The notes under the pieces: model-generated
What the model was told of the DNA's origin: nothing
Databases searched by the model: none
The model's input: the letters and a program-made list of their open reading frames with translations, nothing else
Position numbers and translations under genes: made by a program
Source of the DNA: Desulfosalsimonas propionicica
GTDB lineage: Bacteria > Desulfobacterota > Desulfobacteria > Desulfobacterales > Desulfosalsimonadaceae
Assembly (NCBI RefSeq): GCF_013761005.1
Contig: NZ_JACDUS010000003.1
Coordinates: forward strand, 1 to 64,000
Direction: 5' to 3'
DNA: 64,000 nucleotides
Shown here: positions 8,247 through 18,140 of the stretch, piece by piece
How the letters are laid out: each line of letters starts with the position of its first letter
How positions within the stretch are numbered: the first letter of the stretch is position 1

Positions 8247-9238
8247 GCCGGAGGGCCGTGTTTCTCAAAATATCTTTTCACCCATGGCGATAATTTCCAT
8301 ATGCCAAGCATCAGCAGGACCTGGAACATGGGCACAACAGAAGGCGGCAGAACAGAAAGCCCGCCGAATGTGGTGGCAGTCAGTGCCAGGGTGATGCCGT
8401 GGTTTTTGGCTGTGGTCCCGAATCCGATGGCAATCGCGTATTCGTAGGACAGGCCGGATTTCCTGGCTACAAAAATCGAAATCAGGAACAATAGCGGATA
8501 CACAATAAACACGGAAGCCGCCAGGATCCAGAACAGGTTCAGATTCTGCAGGATCAGCTCCGATTCCCCGGAAACGGCGATAAAAATGACGAAAACCATG
8601 GCAATACTTGCCAGTGGCGGCAGAAAAGGCTTTATGTCTTGATTGAACACCTCTTTTCCGTATCTGGGAATGATCAGGCCCTCTCGTGCGCCGATACCGA
8701 CGATCATGGGCAAAATAATGATCCAGAAGATCTGTTGGGCCATAAACCAGAAATCGATGACCACAAATTTGCCAGCCAATACAGTCAGCCAGAACGGAAT
8801 GGCCGCAATTGCCACCAGAAAGCTCAGCACCTGAACGATAAGGGCGGTTTCCGTCTTTCCGCCGGAAAGCCCGGTCCAGGCGACCATCATGCCGCTGCAG
8901 GGCACTGTTAATTTGAGAATCCATCCGGCAATAAACTTGGGATCAAGCGATGCAAAAAACAGTTCCGCCCAGAGATAGGCGACCACGGGGGAGAGCACAA
9001 AATTGATCAGCACCGCGATCAAAATCACTTTTTTGTCAGTGGCGATCTGCTTTAACTCCCGGATCGCTATACCCATCATTATGGGCACGAGCATAAGCAT
9101 CATCCCATAGGGTATCAGCGGCTTTAAGGAATGCACCAGGTCGGGATACCGGCTTCCGACGGTTATCGCCGCGGCCAGATCCGCAAAGATAATGAAGGGC
9201 AGATATCTTTGCAAGTATTTTGAGACTTGTTGTATCAC
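8243..9238 (-). CDS. BASS-superfamily transporter, ACR3-related
   Basis: A 331 aa protein of about ten transmembrane helices. Its VPCSGMMVAWTGLSGG region aligns with the PCTAM...SGG hallmark of ACR3 arsenite exporters, including the conserved Cys. A C-terminal GTTAKNHGITLAL matches the second conserved BASS crossover. It is clearly different from the ACR3 at 451-1518 and may carry another substrate (arsenite, an organic anion or a bile-acid-like compound). It lies 5 bases after the RND permease at 9244 and overlaps lgt, so it is part of the multidrug/metal efflux operon. Arsenite export is plausible but unproven. Confidence 0.8.
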   Translation of the reverse strand: MIQQVSKYLQRYLPFIIFADLAAAITVGSRYPDLVHSLKPLIPYGMMLMLVPIMMGIAIRELKQIATDKKVILIAVLINFVLSPVVAYLWAELFFASLDPKFIAGWILKLTVPCSGMMVAWTGLSGGKTETALIVQVLSFLVAIAAIPFWLTVLAGKFVVIDFWFMAQQIFWIIILPMIVGIGAREGLIIPRYGKEVFNQDIKPFLPPLASIAMVFVIFIAVSGESELILQNLNLFWILAASVFIVYPLLFLISIFVARKSGLSYEYAIAIGFGTTAKNHGITLALTATTFGGLSVLPPSVVPMFQVLLMLGIWKLSPWVKRYFEKHGPPA

Positions 9239-9243
9239 TATCT

Positions 9244-12200
9244 CTACGCTTCTTTCAGACCGGCTCTATGTCCCCGCAGCAGGCCGGAAAGCCCATGGCC
9301 GATGCTGTCCATGCCCGAGTAGACCACCGGCACCACGATCATTGTCAGGAACGTGCCCACCAGAAGGCCGCTTCCGGCCACGATGCCAAGCGGGCTTAAT
9401 CGCTCCAGCCCCACTGCGGTTTCAAATATCAGGGGGGAGAGCCCGATGATCGTAGAAAACGTAGTCATCAGGATGGGCCGGATGCGCAGCTCCACTGCGC
9501 GGACGATGGCGTCGTTTTTCTCCGAGCCCTGTTTTCTGGCCTGGATGATGAAATCGAGCAGCAGCACGCTGTTGTTGATAATGATGCCGGCCAGAAAGAT
9601 CATGCCCATGGTGCCGGGCATGCACATGGGCTTGTCAAACAATAAAAGCCCCCACATGGAGCCGGCCACGGCCAGGGGAATGGCCGCCATGATGGTAATG
9701 GGATGGGCAAATGAGCCGAACATGGCCAGAAGCAGGAAATAGAGCAGCACAATGCCGATGACCAGGGCCTGGCGGAGCTGCTTTTGAGTGCTTTCCATGT
9801 CCGATGCGGTGCCGGCAAATTCGATGTTATAGCCGCCCGGCGGATCCAGACCGGCCAGGGCCTTTTTGGCCATGCCTGTGACCTGGGCGATGGTCATATT
9901 AAAGTTGACACCGGTCACATCAATGGTGGCCTGCAGATCCTCCCGGGTGATAAAGGGGCGCTGGGTCTGCGTTTCTACTTCTGCCATGGCCCGCAGCGGT
10001 ATGGGGCCGAAATCCGATCCCACATAGGCATGTTCCAGGGCGGACAGGCTGTTGCGATCAGACCGGCCGTACTGCACCCGGATGGGAATATCGAGAAAAT
10101 CTGCAAGCCGCATGGAGGTGGCGGGCACGCCCTGCACCGCTGCGCTGACCTGCCGGGAGACTTCTTCCGGGGAGGTGCCGTACATGCGCGCCAGGGCCGG
10201 GTCCACGGTCACATCCACTTGTTTTTGATCAAAATGCCAGCTTCGGCGTACATCGGTAAGGCCGCGCACGCCCTGCAGCCGCTGCATGGTTTGGTCGGCC
10301 AGTCGGTCCAGTATCCTGGCATCCGGTCCGCTGATGATGATATCCACGGGCGCCTTGGTGGTGGCCATGGGCGTGGCCCCGTACTCGCTGACCCGGAAGC
10401 TTTTGATCCCCGGCACCTGCCGCAGCTTTTCCCGCCAGGTTTCCTCGATCGCCCAGATGGACTTTTCCCGCTGTGTCCGGTCCACCAGTTCAACCGTGAT
10501 GGAGGCGGACTGGGTGGTGGCGCCGCCGGTGCCAAAGGAAATGGCACCGGGCTCCGAACCGATCACCGAGGAGACCTTTTCGATGCCGGGCTGGGCATAG
10601 ATGATTTCCTCCACCCGGTTCAGGGTTTTTTCCATCTGCCCGATGCCGTCTGTGGCCGGCAGGTCGAATTCGACAATGGCGATTCCCGTATCCATGGGCG
10701 GCATGAGAGCCCCGCCGATAATCGGCGGGATGGTTCGGACACTGAGCACAAAAAAAGCCGCGGCCAGGATCAAGGTGACCAGGCGCCAGCGCAGGGCGCT
10801 TTTTAAGATAAATACATAGAAGCGCCGGATAAAACCGACGCCCACATCCACCCATGAGGCGACGCGTTCGGCGATATTCTTCTTTTTCCGTTTCCGGCCG
10901 AGTACCTTCGAGGTCAGCAGCGGCACCAGGGTCAGGGCGAGAACCAGCGAGGCCACCATGGTCAGGGAGATGGTCAGACTCAGCCGGCCGATGGTCCGCC
11001 CGGGATAGCCGCCGATAAAGATGATGGGCACCAGGACCGCCACCGTGGTGAGCATGCCGGCGGTGATGGCCAGGGCGATTTCTCTGGCGCCGGTGTCGGC
11101 GGCGGTTTTGGCATCCGGTTGGCCCTCTGTTCCATCCGGGCCTTTGCCGGCATGAAAATGGCGGTAGATGTTTTCCAGGGCCACCACGGAGGCGTCCACC
11201 ACCATACCGGTGGCCACGATCAGGCCAGACAGGGTGACCATGTTTAAGGTATAGGGCGTAAACCAGAGCACGGCCAGGGTGAACAGAAAAGAAAGCGGTA
11301 TAGTGATGCCGGCCACCAGGGCGGCCCGCGCCTCTGCCAGAAATAAAAAGATCACCGCCACGGTAAAGATCACGGCCTCGATTATGGACAGCACCATGCC
11401 GTGCATGTTGATGTCAATCAACGGCTGCTGGTCCTGGGTGAGTTCAAAGGCAATATCGGGATATAGGGCGGCGAGTTCCGGCAGAAAGGACTTGACCCGT
11501 TCAATGGCGGCCACGGTATTGCCCCCTTCCGGCTTGATGACGCCCAGGGCGATGGCTGCCTGGCCGTTTCCGTGATAGGCAGAGCGCGGCTCCTGTTCGG
11601 TAAGTTCCACCTCGGCCACATCGGATATGCGCAGCAGACCACGGCCCGGCCGGCGGATCGGCAGTTGGCGGATTTCGCTTAAATTTTTGAATTCTCCGGC
11701 AATACGTACCAGGTATTCGCTGTCGCCCGCATAGATGTTGCCTGCCGGCGCCGAGATGTTTTGTTCGGCCAAAGCCGCAATGACCTCGCCGATGTGAACC
11801 CCGTTGGCGGCCAGTTCGTCCCGGTCCACACGTACCCGGATTTCCGGCCGATGCCCGCCGAAGACGTCCACGTCCGCCACCCCCGCTATGGCCAGGAGCC
11901 GGTCCTGGATCTGGTTTTCCGCCAGCAGCCGGATTTCGGAAAGATCGCGCCGGCTGTCATTTTTCGGCCGCAGGGCAAGGGTGAGCAGCGGGCGGGCCGT
12001 GGCATCGCTTAGGCGATAGAGTTTGGGTTCCTGTGCGTTTACCGGCAGATCCGCCCGGATGCGGGCCATGGCATTCTGCACATCCAGAATGGCCTGGCCC
12101 GGGTCTTTGCTGTAGGAAAATTCCGCCATCACGGACGAGACCTGGTCGCGGCTGGTGCTGCGGATACTTTCCAGTCCGCTCAAGGTGTTGATTTCTTTTT

Positions 12201-12402
12201 CAATGACTTCCGTGATCTTGTCGCTGACATCGTCGGCTGAGGCCCCGGGCTGTACCGTCACCACCACCACCTGGGGCGGAAAGGTATCCGGAAAAAGCTC
12301 CGATGGCGTGCGTAGAAAGCCGATAAACCCCATGGCCGCTACCAGCAGGACCGCGGCCGCAACCGCATAAGGATGATTCAGAGCTGCCCGGCTGATATTC
12401 AT
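9244..12402 (-). CDS. RND-family efflux permease (second pump)
   Basis: A 1052 aa inner-membrane RND permease with the standard 12-helix, two-large-periplasmic-loop architecture. The transmembrane 4 motif has the form MVVDASVVALEN: the first Asp of the usual DD pair is kept and the second is Ala. The helix 10 position normally Lys is Asn (INNSVLLLDF), as in many RND proteins outside the AcrB group. I place the start at 12402, where ATGA overlaps the adaptor's stop; an upstream in-frame start would extend 14 residues into the adaptor gene. It pairs with the adaptor at 12399 and presumably the TolC-like protein at 13593. Substrate unknown; hydrophobic toxicants or metals are possible. Confidence 0.93.
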   Translation of the reverse strand: MNISRAALNHPYAVAAAVLLVAAMGFIGFLRTPSELFPDTFPPQVVVVTVQPGASADDVSDKITEVIEKEINTLSGLESIRSTSRDQVSSVMAEFSYSKDPGQAILDVQNAMARIRADLPVNAQEPKLYRLSDATARPLLTLALRPKNDSRRDLSEIRLLAENQIQDRLLAIAGVADVDVFGGHRPEIRVRVDRDELAANGVHIGEVIAALAEQNISAPAGNIYAGDSEYLVRIAGEFKNLSEIRQLPIRRPGRGLLRISDVAEVELTEQEPRSAYHGNGQAAIALGVIKPEGGNTVAAIERVKSFLPELAALYPDIAFELTQDQQPLIDINMHGMVLSIIEAVIFTVAVIFLFLAEARAALVAGITIPLSFLFTLAVLWFTPYTLNMVTLSGLIVATGMVVDASVVALENIYRHFHAGKGPDGTEGQPDAKTAADTGAREIALAITAGMLTTVAVLVPIIFIGGYPGRTIGRLSLTISLTMVASLVLALTLVPLLTSKVLGRKRKKKNIAERVASWVDVGVGFIRRFYVFILKSALRWRLVTLILAAAFFVLSVRTIPPIIGGALMPPMDTGIAIVEFDLPATDGIGQMEKTLNRVEEIIYAQPGIEKVSSVIGSEPGAISFGTGGATTQSASITVELVDRTQREKSIWAIEETWREKLRQVPGIKSFRVSEYGATPMATTKAPVDIIISGPDARILDRLADQTMQRLQGVRGLTDVRRSWHFDQKQVDVTVDPALARMYGTSPEEVSRQVSAAVQGVPATSMRLADFLDIPIRVQYGRSDRNSLSALEHAYVGSDFGPIPLRAMAEVETQTQRPFITREDLQATIDVTGVNFNMTIAQVTGMAKKALAGLDPPGGYNIEFAGTASDMESTQKQLRQALVIGIVLLYFLLLAMFGSFAHPITIMAAIPLAVAGSMWGLLLFDKPMCMPGTMGMIFLAGIIINNSVLLLDFIIQARKQGSEKNDAIVRAVELRIRPILMTTFSTIIGLSPLIFETAVGLERLSPLGIVAGSGLLVGTFLTMIVVPVVYSGMDSIGHGLSGLLRGHRAGLKEA

Positions 12403-13586
12403 TGCACAACCTCTACTTTCTCTCCGGAGGAAAGGGTCGCCCAACCCAGATAGGTGTTTTCGACCACCTGTGTTTTTGCATCAATTCCCCGGACCGCCGC
12501 CCGGTCCGCAGTGCGTCCCAGGAGTTGGACCGGCTTTGCGGAAAGGGTTTTGTCTTTCACCGTAAATACATGGGTCCTGCCCTGCTGCGGGCCTTCGATC
12601 AGAGCCGATGCCGGAAGCAGGATCACGTCGGTGAGCTGCGCGACCTTTACGGTGACCGGCAGATAGGCGCCCGTGTCAAGACCGGCTGCGGCCGCCCGGT
12701 CCAGCCAGATCTCGGCCCGCATCATTTTCGCCTTGTCCAGGGCCGGCTCCATGAGCCGGATTTCGGCCTTTTGCATGCCGCCATTCACCTCAAAAGCGGC
12801 TTTAAGTCCCTTTTGTACTTCGGGCAGGTCCTTCTGGGGTACGTCAAAGGCGATTTTGACCCCGGACGGGTCCTGGACCGTGAACAAGGTTTTTGCCGGG
12901 GCGGCCATATCCCCTAAATCTGCCAGGCGCCCGGTGACAATGCCGTCAAAAGGGCTTTTTATGGTGTAATAGCCGCGCCGGGTGAACAGTTCAGCCTTCT
13001 GCTTTTTCAAGGCATCAATCTGTCTTTCAATAGCTGAAGATTTCGTTTGGGCTGCCGTCAACTTTCCCTTGATATCCGCGGCCTTTTGTGCTGTCTGCTC
13101 TGCCTCGGATTTGGAAATCGCACCTTTTTCTGACAAAGCACGGGACCGTTTTTTTTCTGCCCGCCAATACGCATAGGATTCTCTGAGGGCTTCGACCGTG
13201 GCCCGGCTGCCGGAAAGCTCGGCCCTGGCCTGTTCAATGCGGGAAGATACCGCGTCAATGGCGTATTCAACCTCTTTAGCGTCAAGTTCGGCAAGAACCT
13301 CTCCAGCTTTGACCCCGTCGCCTTCATCCACCCGGATGTCTTCCACCTCAGCCGTCACCCGTGCCGATACCCGCGCTTCATTAAACGGTTCCACCACCGC
13401 CAGATACTCTTTTTTCAGGGCCAGATCCCCTTTTTCAGCAACAGCCACAGTCACCGGCCGGGGCTTTAAGCCGTAGGCCGGTGTCTGGCCCAGGTCCTTT
13501 TTTTTCTGTTTGACCAGCAATATGGCACCGCCAACCAGACAGATGATTACCAGTATCGGTATTCCGATGCGAAATCCGCGTCTCAT
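12399..13586 (-). CDS. RND periplasmic adaptor (membrane fusion protein)
   Basis: A 395 aa HlyD/AcrA-type adaptor. An N-terminal membrane anchor (about 7-25, no lipobox Cys) is followed by lipoyl-like halves (VSARVTAEVEDIRVDEGDGV about 73-92, and YTIKSPFDGIV after the hairpin), an alpha-helical hairpin rich in Ala, Glu and Lys (about 110-200) and C-terminal beta-barrel/MP domains. It bridges an RND permease and an outer-membrane channel. It starts 7 bases after the TolC-like gene and its stop overlaps the permease start by four bases, which indicates translational coupling. Confidence 0.92.
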   Translation of the reverse strand: MRRGFRIGIPILVIICLVGGAILLVKQKKKDLGQTPAYGLKPRPVTVAVAEKGDLALKKEYLAVVEPFNEARVSARVTAEVEDIRVDEGDGVKAGEVLAELDAKEVEYAIDAVSSRIEQARAELSGSRATVEALRESYAYWRAEKKRSRALSEKGAISKSEAEQTAQKAADIKGKLTAAQTKSSAIERQIDALKKQKAELFTRRGYYTIKSPFDGIVTGRLADLGDMAAPAKTLFTVQDPSGVKIAFDVPQKDLPEVQKGLKAAFEVNGGMQKAEIRLMEPALDKAKMMRAEIWLDRAAAAGLDTGAYLPVTVKVAQLTDVILLPASALIEGPQQGRTHVFTVKDKTLSAKPVQLLGRTADRAAVRGIDAKTQVVENTYLGWATLSSGEKVEVVQ

Positions 13587-13592
13587 TTGGGT

Positions 13593-15005
13593 TTACTCCT
13601 TGTATAGGATTGTTCCCCTGGCCAGCTCCAGCCGGGCCAGATCGGTATTGTATGCGGCCAGGGCGCGGGCGAGATTGGTCTGGGCCCGCAGCAGGGCGTC
13701 CTGGGCATCCAGGACATCGACAATGGTGCCCTTGCCCAGATTGTACTTGGTCTGTTCGATATCCAGGGCTTCTGCAGCCTCCTCGATGGCCGCCCGGGTG
13801 GTCTGCACCCGTTTTGTATCCGCGATCACGGCATCCCTTGCATTTTGGACTTCCAGGCGGATTTGCAGCTCAAGTTCCCGGAGCCTCGCCTGCAGGGCGG
13901 CCTGATCGGCCCGTGCTCCGGCTGTTCTGGCAGCAATTTCGCCTCCGGCAAACAGGGGCATTTCCATGTGCAGACCGATGCTGCCCACGTCTTCTTCCTC
14001 GGAGGCCCCGGCCTGGACGGTAGTGTCGCCTTCGGCCCACCGGCCGCCGTAGGTGCCGCGCAGATCTATCCGCGGAAAGTATTCTCCCCTGGCCGCGGCA
14101 AGCGATTTTTCAGCCGCCTGTGCCTGGTTTTTCAGCGCCTGGTAATCCTGTCGCGCAGCATAGATGTCCTGCCACAAGACGTCCCCGGATACGCCCGGAT
14201 TTTCAAAAGACAGATTTCCCTGTACCGGCAGGTGTTTTTGTTCGGTTTCCATGCCCAGCAGGTTGGCCAGAAGCCGGTGCAGGGCTTCCAGGCGGTTTTC
14301 TTCGGCGATGATCTGCTGTTCAATGTCGGACAGCCGGACCCGGACCCGCAGCAGATCCACCCGGACCCCTTTTTCCACTGCGATCAGGTCCTGGATTTTT
14401 TCTTGCTGGCGGGACACGGCTTTGTGCGAAAACCGCAGGGACTCGATGACTTTCCGCTGCTCCAGGATGGCGTAAAAGGTGGATGTTACGTTAAATACGG
14501 TTTCTTTTCGGGTTCGGCCCAGTCTGTCCATGGCAGCTTCGGCGAAAAGCCGGGCGGCCGAAGCCCGGTTGATCAAACGCCCGCCGGTAAACAGGGGCAG
14601 TTCCAAAACCAGGTCCGCGCCGTACTGATCCTCGCCCCAGGCCCCGGCCTCCCCCGGGGATCTGGCCGGCACCAGGCGCTGGTCGTCCAGGTACCGGCTG
14701 GCCGAGGCCGCTGCGCTGAGATGCGGCAGCCGTTTGCCCCGGGCTTCCCGCCAGTCCGCGCGCGCTGAGTCGGTTTGATGCCTTTGGACTTCAATGCCGG
14801 GATTGCGCTGCAATGCCAGCTCGATGGCTTCGTCCAGGCTCAGCTCCCGGCCGAAATCAATGGGCGGACCGGCTTTTTCCCGGTTGTTTTCGGGTGCGGA
14901 AAAATCGGCGGTATTGCCCGGGTCAGGGGTTTGCATGTTTTTTTGCATTCCGCCGCAGCCCGACAGCACCAGTGCCAGTAAAATGATTGTCAGTCGTTTG
15001 TGCAT
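13593..15005 (-). CDS. TolC-type outer-membrane efflux lipoprotein
   Basis: A 470 aa outer-membrane factor with a lipoprotein signal peptide: hydrophobic residues 4-14 followed by LSGC, giving Cys17 as the probable lipidation site. Two OEP-like repeats follow, each beginning with a LxxAIxxALxRNPxI-like or AARQDYQALK-type helix. The long Ala/Gln/Arg-rich coiled-coil helices are typical of the periplasmic tunnel. It overlaps the upstream RND gene by 16 bases and is the only outer-membrane factor in the operon, which has two RND permeases and two adaptors, so it probably serves both pumps (inference). Confidence 0.92.
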   Translation of the reverse strand: MHKRLTIILLALVLSGCGGMQKNMQTPDPGNTADFSAPENNREKAGPPIDFGRELSLDEAIELALQRNPGIEVQRHQTDSARADWREARGKRLPHLSAAASASRYLDDQRLVPARSPGEAGAWGEDQYGADLVLELPLFTGGRLINRASAARLFAEAAMDRLGRTRKETVFNVTSTFYAILEQRKVIESLRFSHKAVSRQQEKIQDLIAVEKGVRVDLLRVRVRLSDIEQQIIAEENRLEALHRLLANLLGMETEQKHLPVQGNLSFENPGVSGDVLWQDIYAARQDYQALKNQAQAAEKSLAAARGEYFPRIDLRGTYGGRWAEGDTTVQAGASEEEDVGSIGLHMEMPLFAGGEIAARTAGARADQAALQARLRELELQIRLEVQNARDAVIADTKRVQTTRAAIEEAAEALDIEQTKYNLGKGTIVDVLDAQDALLRAQTNLARALAAYNTDLARLELARGTILYKE

Positions 15006-18000
15006 GTTTGTCCTCGGTCTTGCTGGATTGTTTGAGCTTTGTTGTTTGGATCCACGGCTTGTTGCGCCACACCTGCCGCATCCCGCCGTCCCATTGCCAG
15101 CCCGTAGGCTGCGGGCAGGAAAAACAGGGTCAGCAGCAGGGAATACAGCAGCCCCCCGATGACCGCAATGGCCATGGGCACCAGCATGTCGCCGCCTTCG
15201 CCCAGGTTCAGGGCCAGGGGAAGCAGGCCGAGAACCGTGGTCAGCTGGGTCATCAGGATTGGACGGACACGGATCGGGGCGGCTTTTTCAATCGCCTGCA
15301 GGGCCGGTGCGCCCTCAGCCCGGTATTGCTCGGCCAGGGCCAGCAGAACCACGCCCTGGGAGGTAATGCCGCCCATCATGACCACCAGGCCGATCAAAAC
15401 GGTCACTCCGATGGGCGTTGCCGTTAAAAACAGGGCCAGAAAGGCGCCGGTCAGCGTCAGGGGGACATTGGCCATGATCAGCATGGGCAGCACAAAGGAT
15501 TCAAACTGAATCGCCAGGGCCACATAGGCAAACAAAACGGCAAAGGCCAGGATAAGGCCCATGGCCTTGGTGTTTTCAGCCATCATCTGCGCCTGGCCGC
15601 CCATTTCCCAGCTCACCCCGGAAGGACTCTCCAATCCCGCCATGGCCTGCTCGGCCCGGGACACGGCCTCCCCCACGGATATGCCCGCGGAGTCGGCTCG
15701 GACAATAACCTGCTTGGCCAGATTTTCCCGGACGATTTCCACCGGGCCGGAAGCCCGGCGGACATCGGCCAGATCCCGCAGATAAATGGATTCCCCGTTT
15801 TTAGCCGCCACAACCAGGTTTTCCAGATCCCTCTTGCTGGTCAAACGTTTTTCCGGGACCACGAGCCGGATATTGTAGTACTCCATGCCTTCCCGGTACC
15901 GGGTGGCCACCCGCCCCTGCACCAGGGTCTGGAGCATATCCGCCACATGATCCACTGAAACGCCGAGCTCCGAGGCCCTGGCCCGGTCAATGTGCACCCG
16001 GTATTCCGGCTTGGTCATGTCCATGGAAACATTGATATTGCCAAGACCGGAAACGTCCCCGAGCCGGGCAGCCGCTGTTTTTGCAAAATCAAAGATGGGC
16101 TTGATTTCCGAGCCCTGGACCTTGACCTCCACCTCCTGTTCGCCGACTTTGCGGATGCCTTTGACCTTCATCTGCTGGACCATGAGCTTTCCCCCGGGAG
16201 TTGGGATTTGGGCAACCCGGGGTTTGATCTTTGAGATGAATTGCCGGGTGCTCACATCCCTTTGTGCCCCGGGAACCAGTTGAATGTCGACTTCGCCTTC
16301 ATTGGCGATCTCGTAGGTATACAGGCCCCAGACCTTGCCCCCGGCCAGGGTGAATGTGCTTTCGATCTCCGGCAGCCCCTCCAGTTTTTTCTCCACCTGT
16401 TTTAAAATTTGGTCCACCTTTTCCACTGCGGTGCCCGAGGGCATTTTGAGCTTGACCATGACCCGGCCGTCGTCCACCTTGGGCAGAAATTCCGAACCGG
16501 TCAGATTGGCCAGCAGCAGGCCCCCGGCAAATAACACCAGTGCGGCGCTGATAATGATCCACCGGCCCTGCAGGCATTTCTGCAGGAGCCGGGCGTATTT
16601 TCGGGTCATGGCCGAGAGCACGGCATCAAATGCCCGGGCGGCCTTTGACCCCTGTGTTGATTTTTCGCCCCGGAGAAAAGATTGGGTCAGCAGGGGGGTC
16701 AACGTCAGGGCCACGAGCAGGGAGATGATCACAATGCCGGCCACCACCAGCACCAGTTCCTTAAACAGCAGGGCGGCCAGTCCGGGCACGAACAAAAAGG
16801 GCAGAAAGATGGCCAGAAAGGTCAGGGTGGCGGCCACGATGGCCGAGCCCACCTCCCGGGTGCCCGCAAGGGTATAATCGGCTTTGCCTTCGGCCTTGAG
16901 CCGGGTAATGTTTTCCAGGACAACCACGGAGTTGTCCAGGATCACGCCCAGGGCCACCACCAGCCCGCCCAGGGAAAACAGATTGATGGAAAACCCGGCG
17001 GTTTTCATGACAAAGAAATTGGCCAGGAGGGTCGCCGGCAGGGCAATCATCATGACCGCCACCTGCCGCCAGCGGCCCAGAAACAGATACACCACCACAA
17101 TGACCAAGATGGCCGCCAGGATGGCCGAGTTTTCCACGCTGTGAATCGCCCCCAGAACGTAATCGCCCTGGTTTTCCACGTATCCGATGCGGATGCCGGA
17201 AGGCATGGAGGCCTCCAGCCCCTCCATTGTATCCTGCACGGCGCCGGCAACGGTCACGGTGTTGGCAGTGGACTGCTTGAGCACGTTTAACTTTATGGCC
17301 GGTTCTCCGTTAAACCGGGTGTTGACCCGCATGTCCTCGTGGGAATCCGCGACTTGGGCCACATCCTTGACATAGACCTTGCCGCCGTTATCATCGTTTG
17401 CCACGACCAGGTTTTCGATTTCCGCAATGCTTTCAAACTCGCCCATGGTCCGGGCGATGATCTCCCGGTTTTCAACCGTGACCCGGCCGGCAAATATCTG
17501 GCGGTTTCCCGCAGAAAGCGCCCCTGCCACTTGGGCCGGCGAGAGCCCGAAAGCGGCCATGCGCTGCGGATCCAGGTGAACACGGATTTCCCGCTCCAGG
17601 CCGCCGACGATTTCCACACCCGCCGTGCCCGGCACAGTAATCAGGCGGTCGGAAAGCCAGTTGTCCGCCCATTCCCGGAGCCAGACCAGATCGTGCTGAT
17701 CCGAAGACACCGCCACCTGCATGACCGGAAGCTGGGAGGGGTCGGCCTTGATGATCACCGGCGGATCCATGGACTTGGGAAGCCTTCGGGAGACCCGGCC
17801 CATGGCCGTGATCACGTCCTGATAGGCCACCTCCACATCCACCCCGTATTCGAAGTTCACCAGGAGGGTATACATCCCCTCGATGCTGGAGGACTCCAGG
17901 TAGTCGAGGTTGTCCACCGTGGCCAGCACCTCCTCGATGGGCTCGGCGATCTCGGTTTCGATCTCTTCCGGGGTGGCCCCCTGCCACCAGATGTGGATTT

Positions 18001-18136
18001 TGATCATGGGGTAGGTGACTTCCGGCAGATAATCCACTTCGAGCTGGGTGAAGCTGAACAGGCCGGTGATCACAATGGCGATGGTCAAAACAACGGCGGC
18101 CACGGGCCGCTTGAGGGTGGTTGCCGTGAGTTGCAT
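14990..18136 (-). CDS. RND-family efflux permease (first pump)
   Basis: A 1048 aa RND permease of full length. The N terminus MQLTATTLKRPVAA is a typical cytoplasmic start before helix 1; I choose the ATG at 18136, five bases after the adaptor stop, rather than an upstream in-frame codon inside the adaptor gene. Helix 4 carries GVILDNSVVVLEN (one Asp kept, the second replaced by Asn), a common variant in the HAE-type group. The C-terminal halves repeat the architecture (helix 10 near GGITSQGVVLLAL). It is immediately downstream of adaptor 18141 and overlaps the TolC-like gene. Substrates cannot be deduced. Confidence 0.93.
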   Translation of the reverse strand: MQLTATTLKRPVAAVVLTIAIVITGLFSFTQLEVDYLPEVTYPMIKIHIWWQGATPEEIETEIAEPIEEVLATVDNLDYLESSSIEGMYTLLVNFEYGVDVEVAYQDVITAMGRVSRRLPKSMDPPVIIKADPSQLPVMQVAVSSDQHDLVWLREWADNWLSDRLITVPGTAGVEIVGGLEREIRVHLDPQRMAAFGLSPAQVAGALSAGNRQIFAGRVTVENREIIARTMGEFESIAEIENLVVANDDNGGKVYVKDVAQVADSHEDMRVNTRFNGEPAIKLNVLKQSTANTVTVAGAVQDTMEGLEASMPSGIRIGYVENQGDYVLGAIHSVENSAILAAILVIVVVYLFLGRWRQVAVMMIALPATLLANFFVMKTAGFSINLFSLGGLVVALGVILDNSVVVLENITRLKAEGKADYTLAGTREVGSAIVAATLTFLAIFLPFLFVPGLAALLFKELVLVVAGIVIISLLVALTLTPLLTQSFLRGEKSTQGSKAARAFDAVLSAMTRKYARLLQKCLQGRWIIISAALVLFAGGLLLANLTGSEFLPKVDDGRVMVKLKMPSGTAVEKVDQILKQVEKKLEGLPEIESTFTLAGGKVWGLYTYEIANEGEVDIQLVPGAQRDVSTRQFISKIKPRVAQIPTPGGKLMVQQMKVKGIRKVGEQEVEVKVQGSEIKPIFDFAKTAAARLGDVSGLGNINVSMDMTKPEYRVHIDRARASELGVSVDHVADMLQTLVQGRVATRYREGMEYYNIRLVVPEKRLTSKRDLENLVVAAKNGESIYLRDLADVRRASGPVEIVRENLAKQVIVRADSAGISVGEAVSRAEQAMAGLESPSGVSWEMGGQAQMMAENTKAMGLILAFAVLFAYVALAIQFESFVLPMLIMANVPLTLTGAFLALFLTATPIGVTVLIGLVVMMGGITSQGVVLLALAEQYRAEGAPALQAIEKAAPIRVRPILMTQLTTVLGLLPLALNLGEGGDMLVPMAIAVIGGLLYSLLLTLFFLPAAYGLAMGRRDAAGVAQQAVDPNNKAQTIQQDRGQTCTND

Positions 18137-18140
18137 GGGT

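Noticed and set aside
9784-10806. 340-residue open frame on the plus strand inside the RND permease gene
   Set aside because: It is antisense to a gene with clear RND motifs, has His/Gly/Arg-rich composition typical of shadow frames in GC-biased DNA, and has no ribosome-binding site.
14990-18136. Loss of the second Asp and the Lys in both RND permeases as a sign of broken proton relay
   Set aside because: DN- and DA-type variants with Asn or Gln in helix 10 are common in functional RND groups outside AcrB, so this alone is not evidence of inactivation.
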